NCBI GenBank assembly: GCA_022539475.1
Contig: VCMS01000142.1
Coordinates: 1-64,000 of the forward strand
Direction of reading: 5' to 3'
DNA: 64,000 bases
Origin: Gracilaria domingensis
Taxonomy: Eukaryota > Rhodophyta > Florideophyceae > Gracilariales > Gracilariaceae
Each line of letters begins with the position of its first letter. Positions within the stretch are counted from its first letter, which is position 1. Below the pieces are notes generated by a model. The model had not been told where the DNA came from. It saw only the letters and a list, made by a program, of their open reading frames with translations, and searched no databases. The position numbers and the translations under genes were made by a program. This document shows, one piece after another, positions 63,154 to 64,000 of this stretch.

Positions 63154-64000
63154 ATGTCGCTTAATGTCTTTCAGATTCTTGTCGTAGCCGGAGCAACGAT
63201 TAGTGGTACTCTGCTGACGGCTCTATATGTTCTTCAAGAGAGGTTGATATATCACCCCACAATCCCAACTCGAGAATACGAAAAGAATCCGAAAGATTAT
63301 GGAATGGATTACAATGATGTGGACGTTCTCACGACTGATCGCGTTCGACTTCACGGATGGCTCATAAAACAGCAACGTCCCAAGGATTCACCAACCGTGA
63401 TTTATTTCCACGGGAACGCCGGAAACATTGCTCACAGGTCAGTGTCTTTCCTCTCTTTAACTTGACTTCTTTGTCTTGCATTAGGACAGAATCTCACACA
63501 AAACCACCACTCAAAAACACAGACTCCCAGATGTTCGGTACTATCATCGCGATGGATTCAATGTCTTTATGGTTTCGTACCGTGGATATGGCCGTTCCGA
63601 AGGCTATCCGTCAGAGAAGGGAATGCGCCTGGATGGAGAGGCTGCCTTAGAATACATTCGGGACCGGAGTGACTTAGTGGATACGAATCGCATATATGTC
63701 TTTGGCAGGTCAATTGGAGGTGCGTGTGCTATTGCTCTCGCGTCGAGCGCGATCGCGAAGGACTCCATTCGCGGTCTCATTGTCGAAAACACCTTTACGT
63801 CAACAAATGACCTAGTTGACTCTGTCCTTCCAATGCTGAAACCATTCAAGGCCTTTAACAGAAACAAGTGGGATTCGTTAAGCGTCATCAAAGAGATTAA
63901 GGTGCCGATTCTGTTTCTAAGGTAAGACCTTTTCTACTTTGCTTTGTTCCGCGTTCTATTTCGATGTTCTAACCGTGACTCACTGAAACTCCGCATTTCG
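63154..64000 (+). CDS. ABHD13/BEM46-type alpha/beta hydrolase, partial
   Basis: Exon 1 (63,154-63,437) encodes MSLNVFQILVVAGATISGTL, a signal anchor, then LQERLIYHPTIPTREYEKNP and the oxyanion-loop segment VIYFHGNAGNIAHR. The 85-nt intron 63,438-63,522 (GTCAGT...CACAG) restores the frame to LPDVRYYHRDGFNVFMVSYR and GYGRSEGYPSEKG. Exon 2 carries the nucleophile elbow GRSIGGA and ENTFTSTNDLVDSVLPMLKP, and ends at a donor at 63,921 (AAG|GTAAGA). The Asp and His of the triad lie beyond the window. The family is membrane-anchored, with depalmitoylase-like or lipid-related activity reported for some members; the substrate here is unknown. The start at 63,154 matches the family N-terminus. Confidence 0.9.

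Noticed and set aside
1-64000. tRNA, rRNA and CRISPR features
   Set aside because: No cloverleaf with a GGTTCGAATCC-type box, no rRNA-like sequence and no array of spaced short repeats was found by eye. The gattcgaat near 14,740 and 32,050 lies within transposon sequence.

Overview
This 64 kb window is nuclear DNA of a eukaryote with a plastid, most likely a red alga. A florideophyte with repeat blocks between compact gene islands would fit, but the species is an inference. Reasons: protein-coding genes with none or one short intron (85-108 nt), a nuclear gene resembling plastid ribosomal protein cL38 (PSRP6), a chondroitin-type glycosyltransferase, a secreted GH16 glycosidase, and NDUFAF5, ALDH22/MSC7, UCHL5 and BEM46/ABHD13 orthologues next to a repeat-dense tract.

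Positions 1-8.95 kb hold no convincing gene. From about 8.95 to 37 kb the DNA is built of large DNA transposons of the Tnp2/CACTA-like (Plavaka-type) group. Copy B (+ strand, from 8.95 kb) is badly decayed. Copy A (- strand, right end near 36.99 kb) is a close relative of B in opposite orientation and keeps most of a transposase. A third, more distant element, C (about 17.6-27.9 kb), lies between them. C carries a frameshifted transposase, a convergent coiled-coil gene of unknown function that is also traceable in B, and a striking gene that joins a beta-class DNA methyltransferase domain (DPPY) to a SET domain. Beside C lie broken fragments of ribulose-phosphate 3-epimerase and a ketopantoate-reductase-like enzyme, a small unknown gene, a tandem array of long palindromes with TTAGGG/CCCTAA cores, and a gap of about 200 N. 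A PIF/Harbinger-like fragment abuts the outer end of copy A.

From 40 to 64 kb is a gene island, very GC-rich between 43.5 and 53.5 kb. In order: an EAF-like transcription elongation factor (-), a membrane-anchored trypsin-like protease (-), a protease fragment overlapping the 3' end of a GH16 enzyme (-), a single-pass membrane protein (+) convergent with a double-malectin membrane protein (-), NDUFAF5 (-) divergent from ALDH22/MSC7 (+), a CHGN-family glycosyltransferase (+), a proline-rich protein (-), the cL38-like protein (+), UCHL5 (-), a doubtful small ORF (-), and an ABHD13/BEM46 hydrolase (+) running off the end. Several neighbours are divergent pairs with short shared promoters. The cell-surface set (GH16, protease, malectin protein, mucin-like membrane protein, glycosyltransferase) suggests wall or matrix biology, but no operon-like logic can be claimed.
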